A DNA stretch of 64,000 nt from Heliocidaris tuberculata (lineage: Eukaryota > Echinodermata > Echinoidea > Camarodonta > Echinometridae). Within the stretch, counting starts at the first letter, position 1. Each line of letters opens with the position of its first letter. The DNA lies in assembly GCA_025618425.1 (NCBI GenBank), contig CM046832.1, positions 68,369,707 to 68,433,706 on the forward strand, in the 5' to 3' direction. The notes below the pieces were generated by a model. The model ran no database searches. It saw nothing but the letters and a program-made list of their open reading frames with translations, and was not told the origin of the DNA. The position numbers were made by a program, and so were the translations under genes. Below are positions 43,601 through 56,359 of this stretch, in pieces.

Positions 43601-46489
43601 CAATACGTGTAATGCATGGGTGGAAACTGTGCAGAGTCCGTATTATGACTCGTCTTAAATCGTGATTTACTGAAAATTTTCTGCGAGACCATATACTGTG
43701 TTTGGTATCCCCGAGAAGGGAATTTCATTGGCGTCATTTTGAGTTGACTGCCATTAACACGCCATTTAAAATAAGCAAATTATTCAATACTATGTACATG
43801 TAATGCAGGTAAATTGAGGTTTTTCTGCAATAACTTTGTGATGACGTCATCAGTTTTTATAAAATTTGGCTGACAGTTGTCAGTTTGAAAACTATTTATA
43901 TCATGCATGATTATTGATGCAATTTTGCAGGGATATGTGCAATGATAAAACAAAGACACAGTGTAAATTTGAGACAAAATGAATTGATATGAGAAAGTTA
44001 AAGGATTTTTTCATTTTCGGGGGTGAATATTTCAAGAAATTTAGCGTTTTTTATTATGGCTGATTTCGGACTTAAATTAGTATGAAGATGAAATTTTTTG
44101 TATTAATATTTTCATTGTCATGTAAGGAGCAACTCTTGGACTATCTAGAGCAATTTGTTAGAAGTCTGTAGGATGTAGGATAGTAGAGACAGGCAAAGCG
44201 AACGAAAGGCATGAAAATGGCATAAAAATGGCATGAAAATGGACAAAATGGCACCAGGACGGTCATGCATGAGGGATTTCGAGAAATGAAGAGTCAGGTG
44301 CATTACAAGACATGGCAAGGAACATGCATATGAAATTTGAAATGAAATGGACAAGAGGAAGGGGCCTAATGAGGAGCCACAAGCACTGTGTCAAATTGAA
44401 TAGGAATTGGAGGTAAGAAGATCAAGAAGAAGAATAGGAAGACACAACGAGAATTAGTCCAAGGCAATGTCGTGGGACGACATTGCAACTAAAATCATAT
44501 CAGTACGATGTGCATGCAATGCCGTCCATGTCTTCTATTTTGTTGAGAAGTTGACATGTGAAAAATAAAGATATGCATAGTAAAACATGACATAAGATAA
44601 GATGAGAGAAGCAGAAAACAATTAAAAAAACAAGTATAAAGAGATATACAAAGATAAGTTGGGAGACAAAAAAGGGCATACTGTGAAATGAGAGATGATC
44701 GGAATGCTGAACACAGAGAGTAACACAAGGAAAGGTAAAAAAAGGAGATGATAGAACAATGAAAATATGGTAAAAGAAAGATAGAAAGATGAGATAGCAG
44801 CAGGATTACATGATATAAAATCACACGCCATGGTGCACGCCCTGACCCAAATGGCTTTCGACAGGCTCCTGTCCACGTGACTTCCACACAATGAAGCATA
44901 GTAAACCACGCGCGGCACATCGGGGTACGTGTGTGGTATTGAGCATAAGGAAAGGTAGAAAGCAAAGATGATAGAACAATGACAACAGGGTAAAGCATAG
45001 ATAGAAAGAGAAGATGACAGAAGGATGAAAACAAAGGGAAAGGTAGAAGGATAAAATTACACGCGAAATGCCTTTCCATAGGCTCCGGCAATGTGGCTCC
45101 AACACAATATATGACGCATAGTAAACCACAGCACATCAGCCTCATGTAAAATAGTATTGAAGAAAATGTCCTAAAATGGCATATACAGAAATGACTTTCT
45201 CTGCTATTAACTTGGCCCTTTTTTCTTTCTTTATATGCCGTATTTGGTATCATAGGAAAGAGCATTTCATGGCCGTAATTTTAAGACCACTGTCATATTT
45301 GTATGACAATCCTATCGAAGCGTGTGATGCATGATAGATGTATAGGACAAAATGGCATTTAAAATGTCACGCTTGACCGATTTTCAAAATCCGGCTTTGA
45401 GATTCTCTTTATTTTGCTTCAAAGAATATGTCTGCAAATTTTAAGAAAAAATAAAGATCGTTCAGGGGGCCAAAGTTGGGAAACATATTTGCCCCATAGA
45501 CAATACGTGTAATGCATGGGCAGACACTGTGCAGGGTCTGTATTATGACCCGACTTAAAATCGTGATTTACTGAAAATTTTCTGCAAGACCGTATACTGT
45601 GTTTTGGTATCCCTGAGAAGGAAATTTCATTGCGGTCATTTTGAGTTTACTGCCATTAACATGCCATTTAAAATAAGCAAATTATTCAATATTATGTAAT
45701 GCAGGTAAATTGAGGTTTTTCTGCAATAACTTTGCAATGACGTCATCAGTTTTTATAAAATTTGGCTGACAGTTGTCAAATACATATATACACATACCCA
45801 CCACATATCAAAGACGTAGGTTAAATGTTCACAAATTTAGAGTAAGTTGAAAGTTCGTAATTCCGTAAATATCGTGTTTACGGGCAATTTTCGTAAAGTT
45901 GGTCAGTGATAAGGTATATTTTCTTGTATTTGGCTGAAAAGGATATATCTTGAAGTATCTAAATCAAAAGGAGGGTACAGGTTTACCCAGGCATGACGGA
46001 GATATAGCCACAAGAAGATAGTCAGTTTGAAAACTTTAGATGGCGCTCTTTATATTATGGGGATCACAGAAGAGTGAAATTGGCAATTTTTCATATTCTG
46101 GTGAATATTTCAAGAAATTTAACGTTTTTCAGCGTGGCCCATTTCGGACTTGAATGTAGAGTATGAAGATGGAATTTTTTGTATTAGCTCTTTTATTGTT
46201 ATGGATAGAGCAACTCTTGGACTATCTAGAGTAATTTGTTAGAAGTCAGTAGGTTGTAGGATAGTGGCGATAGGCAAGGAGAAAGAAAGACATGAAAATG
46301 GCATGAAAATGGCCCAAAATGGACAAAATAGCGCCTGGACAGTCATGCATGAGTGATTTCGAAAAATGAAAAGTTTAGTGACCAAGATGAAATGGCAAGG
46401 AACATGCATATGAAATTTGAAAGGAAATGGACAAGAGGAAGGGATCTCAAGAGAGGTCACAAGCACTATGTGCAAAACGAATAGGTTTT

Positions 46490-46565
46490 TGGTGGAAGAA
46501 GAAGAAGAAGAATTCTTTTTTGGTGGAAGAAGGAGAAGAAGAAGAAGAAGAATTTTTTTTGGAGG
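46490..46565. repeat. GAA-rich microsatellite
   Basis: Runs of AGAAGAAGAA around GAATTCTTTTTTGGTGGA, duplicated once. Confidence 0.85.
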
Positions 46566-46639
46566 TTGAACGTGAACGGAAACAAGGCAATGCCGTGGGA
46601 CGACACTGCAAATATCTTTTATTCACTAGGTTAAGATAG

Positions 46640-47717
46640 GGATTGTCATGCGCCTGCACACATTATGTTCCCAGCTTGCTGTGCGATCTGATACCAACAT
46701 CAATTCTTCGTAAAGATCAGATTTTGTGAGACCTACACAGGAAAAGTCACATGACAAACTCTAAGGAGTTTGAATTTACATTGAAAAACTTGTGAGAAAT
46801 TCACTTGTGAAGAGAGAAAAATTGCTTGTTTACGTGCGATTGTTTACTTGGGTGTTTTCATGAGGTTTTTCCGTCTACATTAGAAAAAAAAACCCACCGA
46901 ACTTCGCGGAGTTTCACTGTAAGTGGAAATAGCCCTAGTATAAGACTATGTTCATATCATAACAAAGTTCTACTACATGGCAACACCGGAGCATTCCCTC
47001 AGCGATGACATTGCATCATGTCATGAAAACCACTATTCAGATTGCTTCATTAAGTCTATAAATGATGCAATGTATACAAGTACAAATTTGAAACTCCCAC
47101 TTTTAAAGTAGGCTACATGTACGCTCCTAAAATAACTTAATTCCAATAGAAGCAGAAAAATCAGCCAATTAAAAAAAAAAGTTTGAAGAAAATCAGACAA
47201 CTTATAATAGAGTTATGAATTTTTTAATCATATGAACTGTGAAAATCACTAGACAATTTGGCAACTTAGTTATGAGTATGTGACATCATTCCTCCACCAT
47301 TTATCAATTGCTTTGTATTAGGTGTAAAAAAATATAATTTGATATTAGTTTCCATTTCTATCTCCAAGAAATTCATTTCTGCATGTCTTTACAAATGTTC
47401 TTGATGAACATGTTATTTCATACATGTACATATACCTTCACAAATCTTTCATGACCTTTTTAATAAAAAAAAAATTGAGTCCATTTTTATGAACATACTA
47501 TATTCATAATCACTAATTTCAAATATATTTTACAGGCAATTTTCCCTCTTGTGATTTTGATAGTTCACAAGATGAATGCGACTGCGTCTCCTATATGCTT
47601 CTGCCTAAATTCAGTTGATGGCTCAAACTGTTCTTGAAATATTGTGATAACCAGAATAAAAAGCCTCTAATTACATGTTAATTGACCTCTTTGACATTTG
47701 ACTTTACACCTTATAAC
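46640..47717. other. Intronic DNA, end of a TGACCT array at its right edge
   Basis: 47600-47717 (ATGGCTCAAACTGTTCTTGA, then GACCTCTTTGACATTTGAC) is one unit of the tandem family seen at 57177-58080. The rest is unremarkable. Confidence 0.55.
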
Positions 47718-48328
47718 TAGGGCTGGGACTAAAATCCGGGTATTCGGGTCGGGCCTGAGAGAGGCGGGTCCACAAAACTCCTAAAGACGTAGAAGGCTTG
47801 TGCGGGTGCGAAATTGTAGCCATTGCTCGTACGTGATCACGTGATATCCGCCATCTTGGTTAGTCCTTCACTCTCCAGATTCATGCAGTTCATCAACGAC
47901 ATTCAGTATAAAATGTTTGATCGTTGGAATATAGCACTAGGGTGATATAAAATCTTGATGAAATTGCTCAATTTTGTTAATGCTAGTACTGAAATGAACT
48001 AAGAAGAAAAAAAAAAAGAGGGAAATTCCTCTTGTAATACATGAAATAAACCAGTGTTATGTTGCTTCTGGCATTTTCATGCTCATAAATTAGTTACAGA
48101 AGTGAAGTCATCATCGCATCCACTCTTGTTGCTCATTTTGATAATTTTTCTGTACTACATTTGTTTACTATTTCAAACAATTTTGGTGACTGAAATGACA
48201 AGAAAATCAAATTGTGTGGCCATTTGCTGAACTTGCCCTCGCCATTCTCATGGCTTTGGCAAATAACTTTATTGAAAGCGGAAATTTATATTATTGTATT
48301 CATCTCCTGACAATGCAAGTCTTTTACT

Positions 48329-48556
48329 CAGTGGCGGATCCAGGGGGGGGGGGCGGGGGCCGGGCCCCCTCCCCTGGGACCAAAAAAGGGCCCCAAAAAT
48401 GCTGAGGACCTTTTTTTTTTAGCTTGTCAGAGATTTTTTGAGTTAAAAAGGGGCCCAAAAATGCTGAGGACCTGTTTTTTTGTTGTTTCTTTTGCTTGTC
48501 AGAAAATTTTGTGAATATTGGGCCCCCTCCCTCAAGAAATCCTGGATCCGCCACTG
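48329..48556. mobile_element. hAT MITE with CAGTGGCGGATCCAGG termini
   Basis: CAGTGGCGGATCCAGG and, inverted, CCTGGATCCGCCACTG, with CTTTTACT repeated on both sides (48321-48328, 48557-48564). Inside are a G-rich block and two tandem copies of GGGCCC-AAAAATGCTGAGG. Confidence 0.92.
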
Positions 48557-48564
48557 CTTTTACT

Positions 48565-50507
48565 TTTAAGAGTTTGATACGACTGGGTGTGCTCACTTCA
48601 GTACGTTGCAATATATGTATAGCCCTCAAGAAAATTCTTGTTTTGACAGATCATTGTTATGATCCAGACATCTGTTTTTTGTTCAAGGTTGGTAGGATAT
48701 TCCCACTCTAAATAAGAACACAAAAATACATCAAGTCCAAGGAAGTGCTTGTCACAACTGCCAAATTGGAAGCATGATTTAATCATTTATCTTTGCCCAG
48801 ATGATCAAATTCGAGAGCCATGAATTAACTGCAAACAAGTCAGTACAATTTTAATTTGATGCAAAGAACTTGACAGCAAAGGATTTCGAAAAATCAACCG
48901 TTTAGGGCAATTTCAATACCCTGTTCGGATTACATAAGTACGTCATTGTAATGTTCGCTCATTTCAATAGGCAATGGACATGGTTATTGAAATTGCCTTA
49001 AGTTGATTTTTCGACTAATTCTTTGCCAAAATGGTATTTAACACGTGAAATTTGCAGCAGTATTTCTTATTGTACAAAACACTCAAAATCACAATTTATT
49101 GCACAAGTGCTGTACTTGTATTCAAAATCACCGGCAGTCCCCAAAATATAGTGGTAGAAGTTAAAGTTCTGTGATGATTATGCTTTACTCGATAAAGTCC
49201 TGACTTATATATAAGGATTATCATCAAAGATAAAAAGAAACATGGCAGAAGCATGTTGAACAAACCCTTAAATCAAAACAAATTTGTAGGCCTTTTCATA
49301 CCAGATGACAGTGTACAAAAAGTATAACGTTATGCAAGTCATCTACATGATATAGAGGAAGTATATATTTTTTTAACGTGTAGGCCTACATGAAAATGTA
49401 TTTTGCTTTTGTTTGTTTGGTGTTTTTTTTTTCCCGAGGGGGTGTCAGGGCTGATGGTAAACAAAATTAATGAACTCAGGCTGCCTTCTTGAAAGAGAAC
49501 TAAAAATGATATTGATGGAAAAAAACTGTTTAATATTATCTTGAACTTGAGAGAATAAAAATTCAACCTTTGTGTCTTAATTGAAAGAGAACCAACCCCT
49601 TCCCCCTCAAAAAAAAAAAAAAAAAATGTACATGATAATTAGTTGACGTTACTTATGTATGAAAAGCAAATGAACTTCAGTGGAAAAGCCAACTTCAGCG
49701 GGTTTGACGGCTATACCGCGATCTGTGCATTGGGAATGGGTATGAGCCTTCTACGTCTTTAGGAGTTCTGTGGGCGGGTCCCGGGTCACAAAAATGGAAT
49801 CCCGATTCCAGAAAATACACAGTTTTTAACATGTGGGGCTGATCATGAGGAAAGAGTTCTAAAAGTGGTTTAAAACTCATTTAATTCGTAATTGTTACAA
49901 GTGATATCAGTCATCAATAGCAACTATTCATCAAACACTTACTAAAATCTTCCTTTATGATGTTTACTTTCCATCATTTTGGACTTTAATAATCCATTTC
50001 CCACCAGATTTTATGCTTACGATCTGCAGAGCACTACATCATGTATGTAACTGAATCACAGTCTTGAGATTTTTACAAAGAGATTCGATCATACCATACA
50101 ATATACAGTATGCCCTCCAAAGGAGGGCTAGAGACTCGACTAAATATGTGACCTTTGACACACCATAGGCTTTGCATTGGATGCATTGTGGGAACTTTGT
50201 CCAATTTGAACAGTGATCTAGGAGGGTCAATTTGAATAAATGTTTATTCATGAGGAATGACGTCAAAAATCATGAAATACTGTTTGATGATTGGTTAGTG
50301 GTTCGTATTAACATAATGTTTTATGTATAAGATCATACATAAAACATTTTTTTCATTCCCACAATTCCCTACGATTTGGACACAAAATAGGGAAAATGGC
50401 GAACGTTCAGGTGGTGCTACTTTTGTGCCATTTCAACACAAATCTCAAAAAAAACTTTGTTTTTTAAAAAGTTTTGTTTTAGAAGGAGTTTGTCTAGTAA
50501 ATCTCTT
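48565..50507. other. Inside the large hAT insertion, no gene recognised
   Basis: 49740-49785 (AGCCTTCTACGTCTTTAGGA) is an inverted copy of a stretch near the left end of the large insertion (about 47765-47800). This could mark the end of a separate inner element. Otherwise nothing supported. Confidence 0.5.
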
Positions 50508-50923
50508 ACTCTGGGTAAGATCTTGCCCAGCGGTCTGTTAGTTTTGGGTTCGCCGATCCTGGCCGGCTACTGCGCTTTGCCTACGAGAGCAAAATGTTGC
50601 AGGTGCCCTGGCTAGGGCCTAACGTTAGACCTTCGCTTTGAACTTTGACTTTTGTTTAGGTAGGGTCCAGAAAGATCTACATAGAATTTAAAAGGCAATG
50701 TCTTCCATTCTCGACCCATATTAAAATGTTCTTTAGTTTCTATAAGTTAAACCTAGGGCTGCTACTAATAACTTAGACTAGAGTAGAGAAGAGTGGTCTC
50801 AATTTAATCATTGGCTTGGCTGAAATAGGTCTAGGTCTAGAATCTACACCTCTTGTGTGCCGTGACAACCACTGACGAGTCACCACTGACACTAGAGACT
50901 AGACAGTAGCTCTGAGACTGAGA
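50508..50923 (+). repeat. Direct duplication, copy 1
   Basis: 416 bp, beginning ACTCTGGGTAAGATCTTGCC and ending CTCTGAGACTGAGA, almost identical to 51313-51729. No coding content. Confidence 0.93.
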
Positions 50924-51312
50924 CAGAAAATCCTACAGGGAACATTCACATCAAAGTGAGGCTGTATGATGCCTTGAAATGTAAGTAAATATCAATTTTG
51001 TCTATCGTTCCTCATAATCATTGGGATGTGTTCGTTGTGGCAGCGAGTGAGTTCACTGTACAAAACGTATTAACCACATCCCACCCAGTCCCCTCTCTCT
51101 TGCATGACAAAAGAAAGTTATCAACTTTGATTGAAATATAAAAGTAAAAACAGTCCTTTTGAATAGGGTACTGGCAATATTTTTCGAAAAGATCAGAAAT
51201 TTTCCGTAGATATTATGATAGTGCTCAAACTTCGCATGACTTCATTACCGACAATCTGCGGTAGATATGGACCTGTTCAAGATTGATCATAACACTGAAT
51301 GGCAAGATCCTC

Positions 51313-51729
51313 ACTCTGGGTAAGATCTTGCCCAGCGGTCTGTTAGTTTTGGGTTCGCCGATCCTGGCCGGCTACTGCGCTTTGCCTACGAGAGCAAAAT
51401 GTTGCAGGTGCCCTGGCTAGGGGCCTAATGTTAGACCTTCGCTTTGAACTTTGACTTTTGTTTAGGTAGGGTCCAGAAAGATCTACATAGAATTTAAAAG
51501 GCAATGTCTTCCATTCTTGACCCATATTAAAATGTTCTTTAGTTTCTATAAGTTAAACCTAGGGCTGCTACTAATAACTTAGACTAGAGTAGAGAAGAGT
51601 GGTCTCAATTTAATCATTGGCTTGGCTGAAATAGGTCTAGGTCTAGAATCTACACCTCTTGTGTGCCGTGACAACCACTGACGAGTCACCACTGACACTA
51701 GAGACTAGACAGTAGCTCTGAGACTGAGA
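51313..51729 (+). repeat. Direct duplication, copy 2
   Basis: 417 bp; differs from copy 1 by very few changes (one extra G in CTAGGGGCC, AATGTTAG for AACGTTAG, CTTGACCC for CTCGACCC). The 389 bp between the copies are unrelated. Confidence 0.93.
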
Positions 51730-53370
51730 GTAGACCTATGAATCTATGATATCTGATATAAATCTAGACAGTAGATCTATGCATTTATTACAAATGACCA
51801 CGATCCTAAATTATTCTCTTTTGATTGCAGAGCTATCATTGACATTGATAAATGGACCAAAGTAGTGGAACACAGTCACAGGGGGACCAGGACCAGGGCT
51901 AGATCATCTAATACCTACCCTACCTAGGCTGTAGATTTTGTCATCCACTCACTGCAGGAAACCCAAGTTGAACTGGTAAGGTAAAAAAAATTTTTTTGAA
52001 AATGTAGACCTCTAAGCATAAATTTCATTGTGGTCATAGACATAGCTTAGAGTTAGAAGTAGTTCTACTGAGTACTAGTAGTAGCTCTGTAAGATTATGA
52101 TATAGGGCCTAGTATTTAAACTCATTAAGCGTGTACGTGTTTTCTGTAGACCCCTAATCTGTAAAGCCATAATCGAATTCTGAAGTCCAGTAAATCATTT
52201 TGATTGTACCTGCTGACTGATTTAACCATTTTGAAGTTTACTAGAGGTCTTGGTCATGGATCAAATTTGTAATGGAAAATATTTACTTCTGTTAAAAGAT
52301 TTAAACCGAGATTTACATTTCTATCATTTGAAGAAGAAGAAAAATAAATTGTAACATAAAAGTAGAGATGTACCCATTTTTTCCTTCTTTAAAATCCAGT
52401 CTACAGTCTACAAGAAGTTTAATTTTTCTTTCCTTTTTTTTGTTTTCATTATGCAGGTTGTCCAAGGAAGCTCATTAGCTACAAAGCTTGTTGAATGTGT
52501 AGTAATGCCCTGGAGTCATAAAGGATCAAAGTATTCTTTATCTTTATTATTATTTCAAGTTTGATTTTTTTTAAAAAAAGAGATATTTATTGCTAATTTA
52601 CAAAATGGCAAATAATGAAATATTCTAAATCTCCTAGAGATGCATATATTTCAGAGCTGGACATTGAACTATTGAATGTCAAAATATGGGTCCATTGGAA
52701 AGATCTATTTAAAGGGGAAACAAGCAGATTTGTAAAGTTGGGTGTGTGTCGAACTTGACCAATAAATATGACTTGGGGGGGGGGGGAGATTGTATCAAGG
52801 CTATTGAATGGCCCTTATTGGAATCACTTGACCTTTTACTCTTGGACCCTTTATAGATACACCCCAGAATTTGTAATTTTTAAATACTTTGAATACTTTG
52901 GCTACCACTGATGTCCCTTTTGTAGGTCTACATGTCCATGTTACTGTGTATGTAATTAAAAAACTTGTAGTCGGCATAACTGGCCCATTTGAAACATGAT
53001 TATGAGAAAGTCATTACTCTTGCATGTATTTCATTGTTTTATGGATTTCTTATGTATTCTGTTCTTCATTTTTTCATAAATTTCATCATACGATTCGTTT
53101 TATTTGATACTATCATATAGATTGATATTTTGGTCTAAAATACAGGACAATTAATTTAAATTATTGTCACACTTAAAATACAATAAAAAACCTCTTAAGT
53201 TATGCACATTCAATTATCCCATCACGTAAGGCTAATGCAGTTTTAAATTCTAAATATAACCAATAAATTTGTAAATTCAAATAATTTTTCTTTTAATTCC
53301 AAAGTAATTAGAAAAAGATTTTGAAAAATGTTGCATGACTATATTATGATAAACAAGGGAAATGCCCAGG
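51730..53370. other. Inside the large hAT insertion, nothing recognised
   Basis: AT-rich with a G tract near 52777-52787. No coding content. Confidence 0.5.
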
Positions 53371-53394
53371 GCAGTCTCGCCTGCATCACGCAAT

Positions 53395-54140
53395 TTTTGG
53401 GGCAAAATTTTTGCTTGGTGAAAGGGTGGGGCACTTAAGGGGTGCTGCCCCTGAGCCCTCCCCCCCCCCCCCTTGTGGGCCAGTACCCCATCTGTATAAC
53501 TTGAATCCCTTCAAGTAAGATTTATTGGATGGTGAAGTTCATCGGAAATCAAACTGCGTTTCAAAGCAGCAAAATATGAGTACATGAAATAATTGCCATT
53601 GGGACACTTTTGGGGTGGTGCCCCTCCATCAGACTCTTGAAGATAATGATCTACAATACTTGAACAACTTGAAGTCTCCTTCCCCTAAGAATGATTCCTA
53701 CCTAGTTTGGTTACAATCTACATGTGGCAATACATTTTACAGAAGAAAGAAAAATGTCAATTTGGTGTCACAGACTCTTGGGGGGGGGGGGGGGGGTTCC
53801 ACTCCACTCTCTCCTTAAGGGATAGGTACCCTTTTTGCATTCATTTAGATCCTCTTTGCCTAAGGATGATTCTTACCTAGTTTGGTTAGAACCAAGTCAT
53901 GCATTTAACAAATATCTCATTTTCACAATAGGGGCACTTAAGGGGTGCTGCCCCTGAGCCCCTTGGAGGCAAGGTACCCTATTTCAGAAATTGAGGTCTT
54001 CTTTCTTTAAGGATGATACCTACCAACTTTGCTAACAATCTTGCGACAAGAAGCAAATATGAATCTAATTACTGCTATTATTGGTGCTCTTAAGGGTGGT
54101 GCCCCCAAGACTCAACCCCCCCCCCCCCCCCCCATATTGA
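53395..54140. repeat. Diverged tandem units with GGGGTGCTGCCCC
   Basis: Four units of about 150-250 bp, each starting near GGGGCACTTAAGGGGTGCTG and containing AAGGATGAT-CCTACC and GGTACCC. Poly-C or poly-G tracts fall at the same place in the units. Confidence 0.7.
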
Positions 54141-54169
54141 TAGGTACCCCGAATCAGGCGCTTGGGAGT

Positions 54170-54260
54170 TCAGTTCAGTTCATTTATTTATTTCATTTCT
54201 AAAATGTACAAACATTTGTACGTGACAAACATATATTTGATATTTACATTCATTTAAAAA
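54170..54260 (-). mobile_element. Likely LINE 3' end, minus strand
   Basis: On the minus strand, GAAATAAATAAATGAACTG is followed by a repeated GAACT tail, the same design as at 18231-18276. Only the end is visible. Confidence 0.45.
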
Positions 54261-55680
54261 AAAAAAAATTATATATGAGTATCAGTTAGCCTGTATTGAA
54301 TTATGGGGGGGGGGGGGGGGAATGAAACAGGGGAACTTAGATAAAGCCTGTGTTGGCCTTGTGAGACAAGTCCCCTTTTGTTTAGCCCGCCCCCAAATTT
54401 TTGAAAACTACCAATATTTGGACAAACATGACCTTATATCATATTGGGCAGTAAGGTGATCTCTTTGTACTTTGATGTCTTGTATATTCTGATGATAGTT
54501 TGAAAGGCTGTACATGGATATACATTACAATCCACCTACGTCAGATGTCATTAGAAGAATATAAAATTGTTTGCCTGCAAAAAAGAATAGAAACAAGAAA
54601 TAGAAAGTGATATTGCCCCCCCCCCCCCCCCCGCCCCATGATTTGTTGTCCATGAACTAAATGTTATAATCTTTATGTGGCATTTGAAGAGAGCATTACG
54701 TTTTACGTTGATTATTGAGTTATTTTAATAAACATTTCACACCGAGAAACTTTTTCTGTTGTTTTTCCCCATAATTTTGTGAAAGATGTGGTGATGATGA
54801 TGATGCAGGTACAATGATATTATAGTATGTCTTCTGAAGTGTGATTGTGGATTTCTGTAATACAGCCTTAATTACTGGATGATAGACTGATTTTCCTAAG
54901 AAAGTGCTGGGTGTTGTGTGTGTGGGGTTTCTGTTGATGGACTCATTTTACTCTTATTACTGAAGCTGATTTAAAAAAAAAAAAATCAGCTCTAAAAAAA
55001 AAAAAAAAAAAAATTATTTTCTTTTACTTTATTTATTTTTTGTAATTTTTTATTTTCTTCTATTTATTTATTTTTTTGTGAGGGGGGGGGGGGGGGGGGT
55101 TACAAATGGGGAGCACATGCGCCGGCAGCCAGTGCATGGGGTACAAATGGGGTGCACATTTTCTCTTTGTAATTCAGTTTTACTTCAGATATGCCAGATC
55201 TGCAAGGCAGAAGGGAATGAATGGGTCAATAAAGGGAAATTTGATATCGCAGGAGGGCTACAACAGAAAAGAAAAGTGGGAAAATGAAAAAAAAATAAAA
55301 ATAAATAAATGATGATTCCAATTGATGCAGGAGGTGGCAAGAGTTAATTCAATTGAAGTCTCAATCATTAAATTTTAGGGAGTCAAAAGATTAAATATAG
55401 GAACCTGAGAGTGAATATTTAGTTTTCCTTTGAGGGGAAACCGTTTTGCCCTTTGTCGTGGCCAGGGCCTTCTCGTCCCATCGTGACAACATAGTGCCTT
55501 TTATGATTATTAATAGGCCTATAGCATCTGCAGAAAAGGATTAAGTCCATGTATCCTTGAAAAACTTTACTTCAACAAAAAGCACTAATTTATATCAATT
55601 GCAACATCTAGTTGATCTATTGCCTAAGAGTTTTCTTAACCCGTGGACTACTGAATTCTTTTATTCCCATACGCTTAATA
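54261..55680. other. Inside the large hAT insertion, homopolymer-rich
   Basis: G or C tracts at 54305-54320, 54617-54632 and 55081-55099, A run at 54996-55013. No gene seen. Confidence 0.6.
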
Positions 55681-55784
55681 CATGCTCCATCTGGTTCCCG
55701 TTGCCAATGGGTTAACGAGTCTCGTTATGCCCAGTACAGCTGCCTTCTGTAAGTCTTGGACTTTGAGAATGGGAGATCCCCCTC

Positions 55785-55794
55785 TACTACCTCC

Positions 55795-55829
<35 letters not shown>

Positions 55830-56355
55830 TCCTTCTTCTCAGAATCAGCCTATTTTTTTCTTTTTTTTCTTTTTTCTCTTCTTCTTCTTCTCCTTCTCAG
55901 ACTCAGTTTTTCTTTTTCTTTTTCTTGTTCTTTTTTTCTTCTTCTCCTCCTCAGACTCAGTGTTTCTTTTTCTTTTTCTTCTTTTTCTTCTTCTTCTCCT
56001 CCTTCTTTTTCTTCTTCTTCTCCTCCTTCTTTACCTCCTCCTTCTTCTTTACCTCCTCCTTCTTCTCCTTCTCAGACTCGGTGTTTCTTTTTCTTTTTCT
56101 TCTCTTCTTCCTCCTTCTCCTTCTCCTTTTTCTTCTTCTTCTTCTTCTTCTTCTTTCTTCTTCTTCTTCTTCTTCTTCTTCTTCTTCTTCTTCTTCTTCT
56201 TCTTCTTCTTCTTCTTCTTCTTCTTCTTCTTCTTCTTCTTCTTCTTCTTCTTCTTCTTCTTCTTCTTCTTCTTCTTCTTCTTCTTCTTCTTCTTCTTCTT
56301 CTTCTTCTTCTTCTTCTTCTTCTTCTTCTTCTTCTTCTTCTTCTTCTTCTTCCTA
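55785..56355. repeat. Long (TTC)n/(GAA)n array
   Basis: Degenerate CTTCTT/CTCCTT sequence for about 350 bp, then an uninterrupted TTC run of about 198 bp (roughly 66 units) to 56352. Long pure GAA/TTC tracts can form triplex DNA. The two 200-codon frames through it are repeat readings. Confidence 0.96.
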
Positions 56356-56359
56356 AATC

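Larger units (their letters stand above)
41850..46635 (+). repeat. Tandem pair of a hairpin-ended repeat
   Basis: Two diverged units (about 41850-44494 and 44495-46635) share, in order, GATGTGCATGCAATG-CGTC, TTGTTGAGAAGTTGACA, CACGCCCTGACCCAAATGGC, GACAATACGTGTAATGCATGG, ATGACGTCATCAGTTTTTAT and ATTTCAAGAAATTTA. The first unit ends with the hairpin CAATGTCGTGGGACGACATTG. The first begins ACTAGAAC after AATAA. Open frames through the pair (such as 44495-45265) have low-complexity, transmembrane-like content and no homology that I recognise. Confidence 0.72.

Noticed and set aside
44495..45265. 256-codon minus-strand frame with hydrophobic segments
   Set aside because: It lies in one unit of a tandem repeat pair, the sister unit does not keep the frame, and the content is T-rich DNA that gives Phe/Leu/Ser whatever its function.
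50508..51729. LTR pair of a short retrotransposon
   Set aside because: The direct repeats lack TG/CA ends, a primer-binding site, a polypurine tract and a target duplication.
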